NCBI GenBank assembly: GCA_025463135.1
Contig: JAOAPY010000005.1
Coordinates: 186,001-250,000 of the forward strand
Direction of reading: 5' to 3'
Length of the DNA: 64,000 nt
From: Acidobacteriota bacterium
GTDB lineage: Bacteria > Acidobacteriota > Blastocatellia > Pyrinomonadales > Pyrinomonadaceae
Below are positions 53,564 through 61,102 of this stretch, one piece after another (position 1 is the first letter of the stretch; each line of letters begins with the position of its first letter). The notes beneath the pieces were generated by a model. The model saw only the letters and a list, made by a program, of their open reading frames with translations, was not told the origin of the DNA and made no database searches. Made by a program: the position numbers and the translations under genes.

Positions 53564-54322
53564 TTAGAAATGGGACGCCAGCTGCCAATTGATTGCTGTA
53601 ATTAGTTCTGACAGCGAAGTATGCAGGAAGAAGTGGTCCCCGGGAAACATTTTCAGCTGAAATCCGGCAGTGGTTTGCGCGGCCCAGCTTTCCAATTGCT
53701 CTCTTGTGACGTCGGTATCAGCGAGACCGCCGTAAGCTGATATCGGAACATCCAGTGGCGGTTCCGCGCGGCATTCATAGGTTTCATCAAGACCGAAATC
53801 GGCTCGCAGTAACGGCAGCATCATTTGAATCAGCTCCGGGTGTTCCAACACCTCCCTGGGCGTCCCGTTCAATCTTCGCAATTCGTCAATGAATTCGGCC
53901 TCGGGCAAATTGTAGCGCTGTGAACGGTCGGAGCGAATTTGCGGCGCTCGCCTGCCGGCAACAAATAGATGCTCTGGTTGCGCGCCGGCGTCACGGAAAA
54001 GGCGGGCAAGTTCGAAACCGATTATCGCTCCCAGACTATAGCCGAATATGGCAAAGGGTTTATTGAGAAATGGTTTGAGTGCCGCAGCCAGCAGCGGAAC
54101 CAACTCGTCCATGCGGGTCAAGGGAGTTTCTCTTAGTCGCGCACCGCGGCCGGGCAATTCGACCGCACAAATTTCCACATTCGCGGAAATGTGATTTGGC
54201 CAGGGACGAAACAACAACGCCGCGCCCCCCGCGTAAGGAAAGCAAAACAACCTCAGCGCCGCATTAGGATTAGGCTTTGGAAAATTTAACCAGGCAGGGG
54301 GTGGCATTGATGGATCTCTCAC
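53564..54322 (-). CDS. Type II thioesterase (GrsT/RifR-like alpha/beta hydrolase)
   Basis: A 252-residue enzyme. The nucleophile elbow is GYSLG with Ser96, the catalytic aspartate lies in GLADTDVT near residue 202, and the histidine is His230 in PGDHFFLH. LRLFCFPYAGGAALLFRPWP and VELPGRGAR are family blocks. Such enzymes remove stalled or wrong acyl groups from non-ribosomal peptide or polyketide synthases, but no synthase gene is in this window. It lies 22 bases after the gene at 54345-54896 and is probably co-transcribed with it. Confidence 0.92.
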   Translation of the reverse strand: MRDPSMPPPAWLNFPKPNPNAALRLFCFPYAGGAALLFRPWPNHISANVEICAVELPGRGARLRETPLTRMDELVPLLAAALKPFLNKPFAIFGYSLGAIIGFELARLFRDAGAQPEHLFVAGRRAPQIRSDRSQRYNLPEAEFIDELRRLNGTPREVLEHPELIQMMLPLLRADFGLDETYECRAEPPLDVPISAYGGLADTDVTREQLESWAAQTTAGFQLKMFPGDHFFLHTSLSELITAINWQLASHF

Positions 54323-54344
54323 TCCGATTTCTGCCTGAGTAACT

Positions 54345-54896
54345 TCACTTCACCTTTTGAAAGCTCTCGACCAAAAGCACCAGCTCCCATTCGCTGGGAG
54401 ACTTTGCCGTGCCAACTCGAATCAAAGATAAGTCAACGATATCGTTTCGCTGCAGCGCTTTTTTTATCAGCGGCAAAGAATCTGTGCGCACTGCCAGCCA
54501 ATGCTCTTTGCCATCTTCGATAAAAAGCATCTCTGTTTCATAAGGCCTTGTATACCCTTCAGGGAAACCTGCGTAGAGTCTGGCCCACTGGCGCAATGTT
54601 TCTTTCTTAATTTGCGGCCATGGCCGAGTGGAACCGGCGTACGTTACTCTCACACGAGAAGGAAGGATATTCGAATACACCCGCATCGTTTCTGCCATGT
54701 TGCCGAGACTGTCGCCTTCAGCTTTGTTCTCAGCCAGTTCCTTCAAGGTGCGAATCTCATAGTCCGCCGCAGTCCGGGCTTTTTTAGGCGTGGCTCGCGA
54801 AGGCGCTTGTCCATAGACAAGCCCGCCGCCCAGAGCAAGCGAGGAGAGCAGCAGGATGAGTTGGGTCCACAGCACGGCCGGATCACTGTCCGACAA
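54345..54896 (-). CDS. Secreted protein of unknown function
   Basis: A 183-residue exported protein. The frame begins at TTG 54896, inside the edge of the tandem repeat array. A GTG at 54875 starts a neat signal peptide (LWTQLILLLSSLALGGGLVYGQ) and is an equally good start; neither has a convincing ribosome-binding site. Mature residues show mixed alpha/beta sequence (TLRQWARLYAGFPEGYTRP, TEMLFIEDGKEHWLAVRTD) without a recognised domain. It precedes the thioesterase by 22 bases, so the two genes probably share a transcript. Confidence 0.7.
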   Translation of the reverse strand: MSDSDPAVLWTQLILLLSSLALGGGLVYGQAPSRATPKKARTAADYEIRTLKELAENKAEGDSLGNMAETMRVYSNILPSRVRVTYAGSTRPWPQIKKETLRQWARLYAGFPEGYTRPYETEMLFIEDGKEHWLAVRTDSLPLIKKALQRNDIVDLSLIRVGTAKSPSEWELVLLVESFQKVK

Positions 54897-55467
54897 ACTT
54901 CAGTTTGTCGTTACCTTTCATGAAAAACCTCTTTCGCCTTTACGTGCCGGTTTCAATGGAAATTCTTACGCCTCCACTCAGCGACAAGCTGAAGCTCGTC
55001 GGACAACTCACCCCACTTTGTACTGCAGGGTGTTGTACATCCGGTGTCCGACCTAACTTCAGTTTGTCGTTACCTTTCACGAAAAACCTCTTTCGCCTTT
55101 ACGTGCCGGTTTCAATGGAAATTCTTTCGCCTCCACTCAGCGACAAGCTGAAGCTCGTCGGACAACTCACCCCACTTTGTACTGCAGGCTGTTGTACATC
55201 CGATGTCCGACAAACTTCAGTTTGTCGTTACCTTTCATGAAAAACCTCTTTCGCCTTTACGTGCCGGTTTCAATTAAAATTCTTCCGCCTCCACTCAGCG
55301 ACAAGCTGAAGCTCGTCGGACATTCACCCCACTTTGTACTGCAGGCGATGTCCGACAAACTTCAGTTTGTCGTTACCTTTCATGAAAAACCTCTTTCGCC
55401 TCCACGTGCCGGTTTCAATTAAAATTCTTCCGCCTCCACTCAGCGACAAGCTGAAGCTCGTCGGACA
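54887..55467. repeat. Four-copy tandem array of inverted-repeat units
   Basis: Units start at 54887, 55045, 55204 and 55349 (158, 159, 145 and about 119 bases). Each opens with TGTCCGACAAACTTCAGTTT and closes with the inverted partner AGCTGAAGCTCGTCGGACA, enclosing a conserved core (TACCTTTCATGAAAAACCTC or a close variant). The final copy ends at the lipoprotein gene. The open frames within it repeat the same peptide and are not genes. A degenerate relative may be at 13637-13724. Confidence 0.95.
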
Positions 55468-55477
55468 AAGGCTGGCT

Positions 55478-56296
55478 TCACTTTGGGGCTACACCGGTCA
55501 CCGTGAAATTAATATCGTCGGAACTCTGGGCCAGTTTGATGTCGTTGCCGTTGAAAGCTTCTATCTTGCAGCGATAGGCTCCGGGCGCCAGCGGTTTATC
55601 CAACGCGTATGAGACGCCGTCAACACGCTTGTTAATATAGTCGTACTCGGTCTTGGCTCCCGACGTGCTGTCGGCGTAAATACTGAATTTGTAATAAGCC
55701 GCATCGGGATAAGCATCCCATTTCAGCTCGATATCGGCAGGGCCGATTTTCGCGCCCGCTTTCGGGTTCAACAGCTTCAAATTGTTTTTGAAAAGGTTCG
55801 TATCCGGCGCAAAAAATGTCTGGTCCGCGTCGATCTTGTATTTGGCTGTTGAGACTATGCCTGAAGTCGCGAAGACATAGAAAGGCGTATCAAAAACTTT
55901 GACGATCAAGCCTTCATAAACTCTGGGCGGCACATTCTTGATCAGATACTCGCCCTGAGCATCAGTCTTAGTAGCAAAAGTTTCGCCCTGGCAGCCGCCA
56001 AAGTACTGGTTGAATTTCTCGCACAGCTTGACGTCGACCGCGGTGGCCGGCTGTTGGTTATAAAACACTTTGCCCTGGACATTGGCTTTCCCCGACTCGG
56101 GTTTTTCTTTTTCCACGCCCGTGCCCGAAGGGACTGTGCCGTCCGCGTTGGGCTTTACCGACGTATTCGTGTTCGCAGTAGTGCTGTTCGCATTGCCCGA
56201 GGAATTGGAATTCGTTCTTTTGGAAAAATTACAACCAAGCAGGACCGAGCCTAAAAGTACCAGGACAACTACAGCTTCTTTAGTTTTTGTTGACAC
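55478..56296 (-). CDS. Lipoprotein with carboxypeptidase-regulatory-like domain
   Basis: About 272 residues. Start GTG 56296 is chosen because AAAGGAG lies nine bases upstream and it leads into a lipoprotein signal (AVVVLVLLGSVLLGC). The longer frame to 56443 overlaps the next gene. After a Ser/Thr/Asn-rich linker, VQGKVFYNQQPATAVDVKLC begins an Ig-like carboxypeptidase-regulatory domain (with TDAQGEYLIKNVPPRVYEG), and a further beta-rich region of fibronectin-III-like type follows (IELKWDAYPDAAYYKFSIYA). Probably an outer-membrane or periplasmic structural protein. It ends 10 bases from the tandem repeat array. Confidence 0.8.
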   Translation of the reverse strand: MSTKTKEAVVVLVLLGSVLLGCNFSKRTNSNSSGNANSTTANTNTSVKPNADGTVPSGTGVEKEKPESGKANVQGKVFYNQQPATAVDVKLCEKFNQYFGGCQGETFATKTDAQGEYLIKNVPPRVYEGLIVKVFDTPFYVFATSGIVSTAKYKIDADQTFFAPDTNLFKNNLKLLNPKAGAKIGPADIELKWDAYPDAAYYKFSIYADSTSGAKTEYDYINKRVDGVSYALDKPLAPGAYRCKIEAFNGNDIKLAQSSDDINFTVTGVAPK

Positions 56297-56355
56297 GCGA
56301 TCATTCTCCTTTGGCGGCATACTAACATGACGCGGCACGCCCTCGGCTGCTCTCT

Positions 56356-56826
56356 TCAAGACGTCCTGCTTTTCTTTTCTAGATATTCCGCGAGTTGAAA
56401 TAACAGCAATCCCGCCATGACACCGACAACTACGATTAACCACCCGATGGCCATCGACCCCACCAGCAGGATCATAAATAACATCTCGATGAACCTTCCA
56501 TACTGATTAGTGTTGGCCTCCCAGATGCTGATGAGGATTGCGGAAGACAGGTAGGCTAAGACTGCCACACTAAGGCCGCGCAAAGCTGCCTCCCACAGAC
56601 TTCGCTTTCGTGACGAATCGAGGATGCCCCCGCCGAGCAGGGAACCGAAAAAGCCGGTAACCAGGAGCGGGACCAACACAAACCAGATGACAAAATCGGA
56701 TGTCTGATAGGGAGGTTTCGCCGGCAGGAAGGTCCTGATAACCCATGACACAGGGATAGCGCCTGCGGCCATGAACCACAGTCCGGCATAAGCACGTTGT
56801 TTTAGCGTAACCGCCATGCTTTTCAA
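56356..56826 (-). CDS. Four-helix membrane protein, unknown
   Basis: A 156-residue integral membrane protein with helices at about residues 13-30, 44-66, 84-105 and 113-148 (LFMILLVGSMAIGWLIVVVGVMAGLLLF). It ends in a charged tail (AEYLEKKSRTS). No family can be named. It lies 59 bases before the corrected start of the lipoprotein gene on the same strand, so the two may be co-transcribed. Confidence 0.7.
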   Translation of the reverse strand: MKSMAVTLKQRAYAGLWFMAAGAIPVSWVIRTFLPAKPPYQTSDFVIWFVLVPLLVTGFFGSLLGGGILDSSRKRSLWEAALRGLSVAVLAYLSSAILISIWEANTNQYGRFIEMLFMILLVGSMAIGWLIVVVGVMAGLLLFQLAEYLEKKSRTS

Positions 56827-57010
56827 GGGGGGCAGCTAACTATAACTTATCGCGCAAGTGCCACGCGCCTCCTGGCGTGTTTCGACGCCGGGCGTGCCTC
56901 TTGCGGAGGTCTACGGACGCCCGTGCCACGCCCCACGATTGGCATCCCGGATCATGGCTATGATATATGGTCTGACAATCACAGCACGCTGCGATACCGA
57001 AGGAGAAGCC

Positions 57011-57388
57011 ATGAGCAAGATCACCCCCGTAGACGTTTCCCGCTACTCATTCAATATTCAAAGAGATCTATCCGTATCCGCCACCTTGCGCAAGCCGGGT
57101 CCTCCGGAAAGGATCGATGGGCTGACGATAGGAATTCTAAACCTGGTCCATGACGCGCCGCATGGAGGTGAAGTGCATCCGGACGGAGACGAAATCCTCT
57201 ATGTCATATCAGGAAAGCTGCGCGTGACGGGCGAGTCAGATCCCGATGCAGCCATCGAGTTGGGTCCGGGCGAGTCCTGCATCATTCGAAAAGGCGAATG
57301 GCATCGCGTCAATGTGCTGGAACCAACTCAAATGGTCCACGTGACACCTGGACCAAGTGGTGATTATCGACCACTCGGAACAGGGTAG
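57011..57388 (+). CDS. Cupin-domain protein
   Basis: A 125-residue single-domain cupin. The start ATG 57011 has AGGAG five bases upstream; the open frame from 56858 runs through an intergenic palindrome and is not supported. The cupin motif 1 region is APHGGEVHPDGDEILYVISGKLRV (histidine and glutamates as metal ligands) and motif 2 is LGPGESCIIRKGEWHRVNV. The fold usually binds Mn or Fe; the substrate is unknown. It is a monocistronic gene between a repeat-containing spacer and a broken gene. Confidence 0.85.
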   Translation: MSKITPVDVSRYSFNIQRDLSVSATLRKPGPPERIDGLTIGILNLVHDAPHGGEVHPDGDEILYVISGKLRVTGESDPDAAIELGPGESCIIRKGEWHRVNVLEPTQMVHVTPGPSGDYRPLGTG

Positions 57389-57440
57389 CCTCGTAATTTC
57401 AGGTGTGTATCGCTTTCCAGGCGGCCGCATTGGGCGAAAA

Positions 57441-57460
57441 ACCCAACTGAAGTCGGTACT
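57441..57460. repeat. Half copy of the TACCGACTTCAGTCGG family
   Basis: ACCCAACTGAAGTCGGTACT matches one arm of the elements at 3407 and 5392. It sits at the exact point where the broken TIR-like frame begins. Confidence 0.75.
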
Positions 57461-57462
57461 GC

Positions 57463-57800
57463 GAGATACCAACGGCATTGCGTGCGATCAAATACGTTGA
57501 TTTGTCGAAGGAATATGCGGATGGAATTCGATTGCTTGTGAAAACGATGTACGGCGTCACCGAAAGACCTGCCGTTGGAAGTGCTCCTGATTACGTAACA
57601 TCGCTAAATCAAAGCGTGGGTGGCCTCTCGCAAGAGGCTTCCGGGAAATAGTGTAAGAGAATTGCTTAGTCTCTCACCCGGGCGAATAAATCGGGCGGTC
57701 AGGTATTTAGAAGAGTATGGGATACTCACGAAGCCGACGCGCCCAGGCTATTACGAAGCTTTCCAGAACATTGCGGAGATTACAATCTGCATGGTAAGTT
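57463..57800 (+). pseudogene. Broken TIR-domain-like gene with winged-helix tail
   Basis: Frame 1 (57463-57651) reads IPTALRAIKYVDLSKEYADG and RLLVKTMYG, the C-terminal strand-helix pattern of bacterial TIR domains, then runs to a stop at 57649. Frame 2 continues with NSVRELLSLSPGRINRAVRY and LEEYGILTK, a winged-helix pattern, ending near 57800. The parts join sensibly through a single frameshift near 57640. The 5' half is absent: a palindromic repeat arm lies immediately upstream. I read this as a 5'-truncated, frameshifted remnant; the TIR call rests on pattern only. Confidence 0.5.
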
Positions 57801-57806
57801 CAGCGC

Positions 57807-58070
57807 ATGGCAACAACCTCGGAAAGTCTCGCATTTGAACGCGGCGTGAGGCCGGTGATGGAGATTATGCTGCCGGAAAAGGCGGAGGCTGTTCTTCGCT
57901 TTCGAGCTGATCCGGAATTGCAAGCCCGCATTGAGGAACTTGCAAGGAAATCAACAGATGGCCAACTTACCGAAGACGAGAGCGCTGAGTACGCGGGATA
58001 TGTGCGTGCGAACAAGTTTGTAGCGATTCTCAAGCGACAGGCGCAACACCTCGCCAACTCTCAGCCCTAA
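57807..58070 (+). CDS. Small protein, upstream partner of the HNH endonuclease
   Basis: An 87-residue soluble protein with helical, charged sequence: RFRADPELQARIEELARKST, then EDESAEYAGYVRANKFVAIL. This sequence type is commonly encoded just upstream of an HNH endonuclease of the kind found here, so it is likely an antitoxin or co-factor, though that role is inferred. Its TAA overlaps the next gene's ATG by one base, indicating translational coupling. It could alternatively be a cell-regulatory protein unrelated to nuclease control. Confidence 0.8.
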   Translation: MATTSESLAFERGVRPVMEIMLPEKAEAVLRFRADPELQARIEELARKSTDGQLTEDESAEYAGYVRANKFVAILKRQAQHLANSQP

Positions 58071-58456
58071 TGATCGGTTCAAAGATCAGAACTCAGGTTC
58101 GTGAGCGCGCCCTAAACGCTTGCGAGTATTGTCACCTGCATCAGGATGATTCCCCGCTGGCCGCGCTTCACATCGAACATATTATTCCAAAGATGCACGG
58201 CGGCCGCGATGAACTCGACAACCTTGCGCTTGCCTGCATCGATTGCAATCTTCACAAAGGAACCAACTTGACCGGAATTGATCCGCAGACGAACCAGGTG
58301 ACGGAACTATTTCATCCCCGCCGCCAAAATTGGAACGAGCATTTTGAGTGGCAAGGAATTCATGTGGATGGAAAGACTCCGGCAGGCAGGACCACGATCC
58401 GAGTACTGAATATGAACTCCGAAGACCAGGTTGCATTGCGATCATCCCGATACTGA
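58070..58456 (+). CDS. HNH endonuclease
   Basis: A 128-residue nuclease. ERALNACEYCHLHQDDSPLA contains the first zinc C-x2-C, ALHIEHIIPKMHGG the His-Glu-His catalytic part, and DNLALACIDCNLHKGTNLTG the second C-x2-C and the asparagine. All residues of an active H-N-H site are present. Members of this widespread group have unproven targets. The start overlaps the preceding stop by one base. It follows the small partner gene and sits next to a degraded TIR-like gene, so this stretch has the character of a small defence or toxin module. Confidence 0.9.
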   Translation: MIGSKIRTQVRERALNACEYCHLHQDDSPLAALHIEHIIPKMHGGRDELDNLALACIDCNLHKGTNLTGIDPQTNQVTELFHPRRQNWNEHFEWQGIHVDGKTPAGRTTIRVLNMNSEDQVALRSSRY

Positions 58457-58574
58457 TCGTCAAGAATCGGCTCCGCCCACTGCACGAACGATGAAACTTG
58501 AAACTATTGGCGTCTTAAAGTTCGAACTATCGCAGCTAATTCTCAATCAAGAGAATCATCGGAGGTGATAAGTC

Positions 58575-58976
58575 ATGAAGGTCGAGCGCTTGATTCCTAT
58601 TCTCAATGTCTCGGACATCGTCGAGAGTTTCGCCTGGTTTAAGAAGCTGGGGTGGAAGAAAGGTTGGGACTGGGGTGAGCCGCCAACGTTTGGCGGCGTG
58701 TGCAACGGCGAATGCGAGATCTTTCTCTGCCAGGACGGTCAGGGATCTCGCGGTGGGCCGATGCCGCGCCATGTTGGGGATGATGACACGGGCGGTGTCT
58801 GGATGAGTTGGTTCTTATCGTCACCGGCTGAGGTGGATGCCACTCATAAACTCGCGCTGGAGCAAGGTATCACTGTGACGTGGCCGCCTACGGATGAGCC
58901 CTGGGGCGTGCGGGAGTGTCACCTGCGACACCCCGACGGTCATACGTTTCGCGTGGGCGCGGGAATTGAGGGGTAA
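58575..58976 (+). CDS. VOC-family (glyoxalase/bleomycin-resistance-like) protein
   Basis: A 133-residue protein of the vicinal oxygen chelate fold: two beta-alpha-beta3 units, RLIPILNVSDIVESFAWFKKLGW and the second unit ending VRECHLRHPDGHTFRVG, where His and Glu are potential metal ligands. A strong GGAGGTGAT site precedes the ATG. The family includes antibiotic-binding, dioxygenase and glyoxalase types. The absence of a complete metal triad favours a binding or resistance role. No neighbour indicates the substrate. Confidence 0.88.
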   Translation: MKVERLIPILNVSDIVESFAWFKKLGWKKGWDWGEPPTFGGVCNGECEIFLCQDGQGSRGGPMPRHVGDDDTGGVWMSWFLSSPAEVDATHKLALEQGITVTWPPTDEPWGVRECHLRHPDGHTFRVGAGIEG

Positions 58977-59135
58977 GAGCGAAGAGCGAAGGGGCAAAGG
59001 GCGAAAGGAAGGCAAGCTGAACCTATCTATTTTGCCAAAGGGTGAGTCATTAGCAAGTAAGTCTTTGCCTTTCACATCAGGCAGCAAAGCTCTTTCACTC
59101 AAGACACTTCACTCCTGGCTCTTCGCCCCTAGCCT

Positions 59136-60005
59136 TTAGCCATCTCGGCGGATGATGGCCAACGACATGTCGTCGACCGTTGGTGAGGTGGCCGCGAAAT
59201 CCTGAACGGCGCCCAATACAGAAAACAGCACCGCATCGGCGGCCCCGGGTGAGGCACGCCGCAGGTGATCTTCAAGGCGCCCGTAACCAAACTCCTCCTC
59301 GACGTCATTACGCGATTCAGTGATGCCATCGGAATAGATCATCAACAAGTCGCCGGGTCCCAGTTCGAATGACCCGCAGACGTAAGAGGCCGCCGGAACC
59401 ACGCCCAACAACACTCCGCCTTCGGACAGCAACTCCAATTCTCCGTTGGCCCGCAAGAGGATGGCCGGAGGATGTCCGGCGCTGCAATATTTTACGATGC
59501 CGGTGATCGGATCGAGTCTGGCCAGGAACAGGCTGGCCAGCGGCATAAACGCTTTCAGCAGGCAGATGTCACGGTTAACACCGGCCACAATGGCTTCCGG
59601 CCGGGAAGTCACGGCCACGCGCGCGCCCACTAATCCCACCAGATGCGTGGGCCACATTCCCGCTGCCAGACCTTTGCCGCAGATATCACCCAGGGCCAGG
59701 ATTACGCCGTCGCTCTTCTCTTCAACTGTGAAAAAATCCCCGGGCAAGTGGCGCACGGCAAAAATTTCACTGGCAATTTCAAAGTTTCCGAAACGCACGT
59801 GACGCGGGGCACACAGGCGGCGGTGCACTTGCGCGGCCTCGAAAATTTCGGTACGCAGTTCAGCGTAATCCTGCTGTAGATCGGCAAGCTTTACTTCCAA
59901 CTCCTGGCGCGGCACGCGCTCTGAACCGTTGGCTTGCGGCGGATGGAGCCGGATGTCGACTGTTCGACGCGTTATTAAACCGGTATTGAATGCTGCTTGA
60001 CTCAT
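59136..60005 (-). CDS. SpoIIE-type PP2C phosphatase
   Basis: A 289-residue serine phosphatase of the SpoIIE/RsbU type. The N-terminal 45 residues precede a coiled coil (RQELEVKLADLQQDYAELRTE). The metal-binding aspartates are visible in LPGDFF and ALGDICGKGLAAG, and in GDLLMIYSDGITESRN and VDDMSLAII. Such enzymes dephosphorylate anti-sigma-factor antagonists. The gene lies 76 bases after the response-regulator gene on the same strand, so its activity or expression may be coupled to the histidine kinase signal. No anti-sigma gene is nearby. Confidence 0.92.
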   Translation of the reverse strand: MSQAAFNTGLITRRTVDIRLHPPQANGSERVPRQELEVKLADLQQDYAELRTEIFEAAQVHRRLCAPRHVRFGNFEIASEIFAVRHLPGDFFTVEEKSDGVILALGDICGKGLAAGMWPTHLVGLVGARVAVTSRPEAIVAGVNRDICLLKAFMPLASLFLARLDPITGIVKYCSAGHPPAILLRANGELELLSEGGVLLGVVPAASYVCGSFELGPGDLLMIYSDGITESRNDVEEEFGYGRLEDHLRRASPGAADAVLFSVLGAVQDFAATSPTVDDMSLAIIRRDG

Positions 60006-60081
60006 GGGAAGAGTTGACCTCTATTAGTTTGGTCGTAGAAATAATCTGACTTCTGACTTCTTGTTCTCTGACTTGTTTTCC

Positions 60082-60858
60082 TCAACCAACGAATTTGTAA
60101 CCACTGCCATGAATGGTAAGAATGAACCGCGGCTCCTCAGGATTCGGTTCCAGCTTTTGCCTGAGGTGAACGATGTGGGTATCGACTGTGCGTGTGTTGG
60201 GATAGTTCTCATAACCCCACACCGCATCCAGCAGTCGATCGCGGCTGAGCGTTTCCACCGGATGAGCGACGAAGTAGGCCAGCAGCGCAAACTCTTTCGC
60301 CGAAAGTTCTACTGGCCGCCCGCCGCGCCGTACTTCGTTGCTGCGGATGTTTACTTCGACATCGCTGAAGCGATAGACCTCGGCCGCGGGCGCCTGGTGC
60401 GAGGAGCGTCGCAGCACCGCTTTGACACGGGCCATCAGTTCGCGAATAGAGAATGGCTTGGTGACGTAATCATCAGCGCCCAGCTCCAACCCCACAACTT
60501 TGTCGATCTCCTGGCCGCGCGCAGTGAGCATGATGATGGGCAGTGACGGCTTTCTGGTCTTCAACTGCTTGCAAACATCCAGCCCGCTCATGCGCGGCAT
60601 CATTACGTCCAGCACTACAAGATCGGGGTCATCGGCGAGGGCCCGTTCGAGGCCGGCCACGCCATCAACGGCGCTGATCACTTCATAGCCGTCGTACTCG
60701 AAATTGTCACGCAGACCGGCCACCATGGCGGGCTCATCTTCGACGATCAAGATGCGCGTTTTCCTGCCCGGATGCGGTTCGGCAAGATCGCCGGTTGTCG
60801 CGGAGCGACTTACGTTCGTGCCGCCGATTGATTGTTCGAAGTCTTTTTTTCTTTTCAT
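60082..60858 (-). CDS. OmpR/PhoB-family response regulator
   Basis: A 258-residue DNA-binding regulator. A 33-residue basic extension precedes the receiver domain. The acidic pocket is Glu40-Asp41 (VEDEP), the phosphorylated Asp84 lies in VVLDVMMPRMSG, and Thr in MLTARG and Lys in YVTKPFSIREL complete the site. The C-terminal winged helix (VELSAKEFALLAYFVAHP; RTVDTHIVHLRQKLEPNP) binds DNA. It is encoded between the sensor kinase and the SpoIIE phosphatase, all on the minus strand. Confidence 0.96.
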   Translation of the reverse strand: MKRKKDFEQSIGGTNVSRSATTGDLAEPHPGRKTRILIVEDEPAMVAGLRDNFEYDGYEVISAVDGVAGLERALADDPDLVVLDVMMPRMSGLDVCKQLKTRKPSLPIIMLTARGQEIDKVVGLELGADDYVTKPFSIRELMARVKAVLRRSSHQAPAAEVYRFSDVEVNIRSNEVRRGGRPVELSAKEFALLAYFVAHPVETLSRDRLLDAVWGYENYPNTRTVDTHIVHLRQKLEPNPEEPRFILTIHGSGYKFVG

Positions 60859-60881
60859 AAGCGCCGGTCCCTTGAGATCTT

Positions 60882-61065
60882 TCGACGCGTAGCGTCGGTA
60901 TGAATTTAGCCCGGCCTTTCAAGGCCGGATCAGCGTCTTGCCTCTGCTCGACGTGACGATTGAATTCAGGCTTGGTTTCAGGCGTCGCTACGCGACGCGA
61001 GCACCTCCGTGCTTTTCCCCGGCGTTGAAACGCCGGGCTAAATTCATGTCGACGCTACACGTCGA
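60882..61065. repeat. Long inverted repeat between kinase and regulator genes
   Basis: A 184-base element: the outer arms TCGACGCGTAGCGTCGGTAT... and ...ATGTCGACGCTACACGTCGA are inverted, and the inner palindromes CCCGGCCTTTCAAGGCCGG and CCGGCGTTGAAACGCCGGG are inverted within. It may tune expression of the downstream regulator relative to the kinase. Confidence 0.85.
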
Positions 61066-61102
61066 AGACCTGTTCATCAGAAGACACTTGATTAGAATTT
61101 GC

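Noticed and set aside
53564-54322. Part of a non-ribosomal peptide or polyketide cluster
   Set aside because: The type II thioesterase is the only such gene here; no synthase, carrier protein or tailoring gene is present in the window.
54887-55467. CRISPR array
   Set aside because: The repeats are long units of 145-159 bases bounded by inverted ends with nearly identical interiors; there are no unique spacers and no cas genes.
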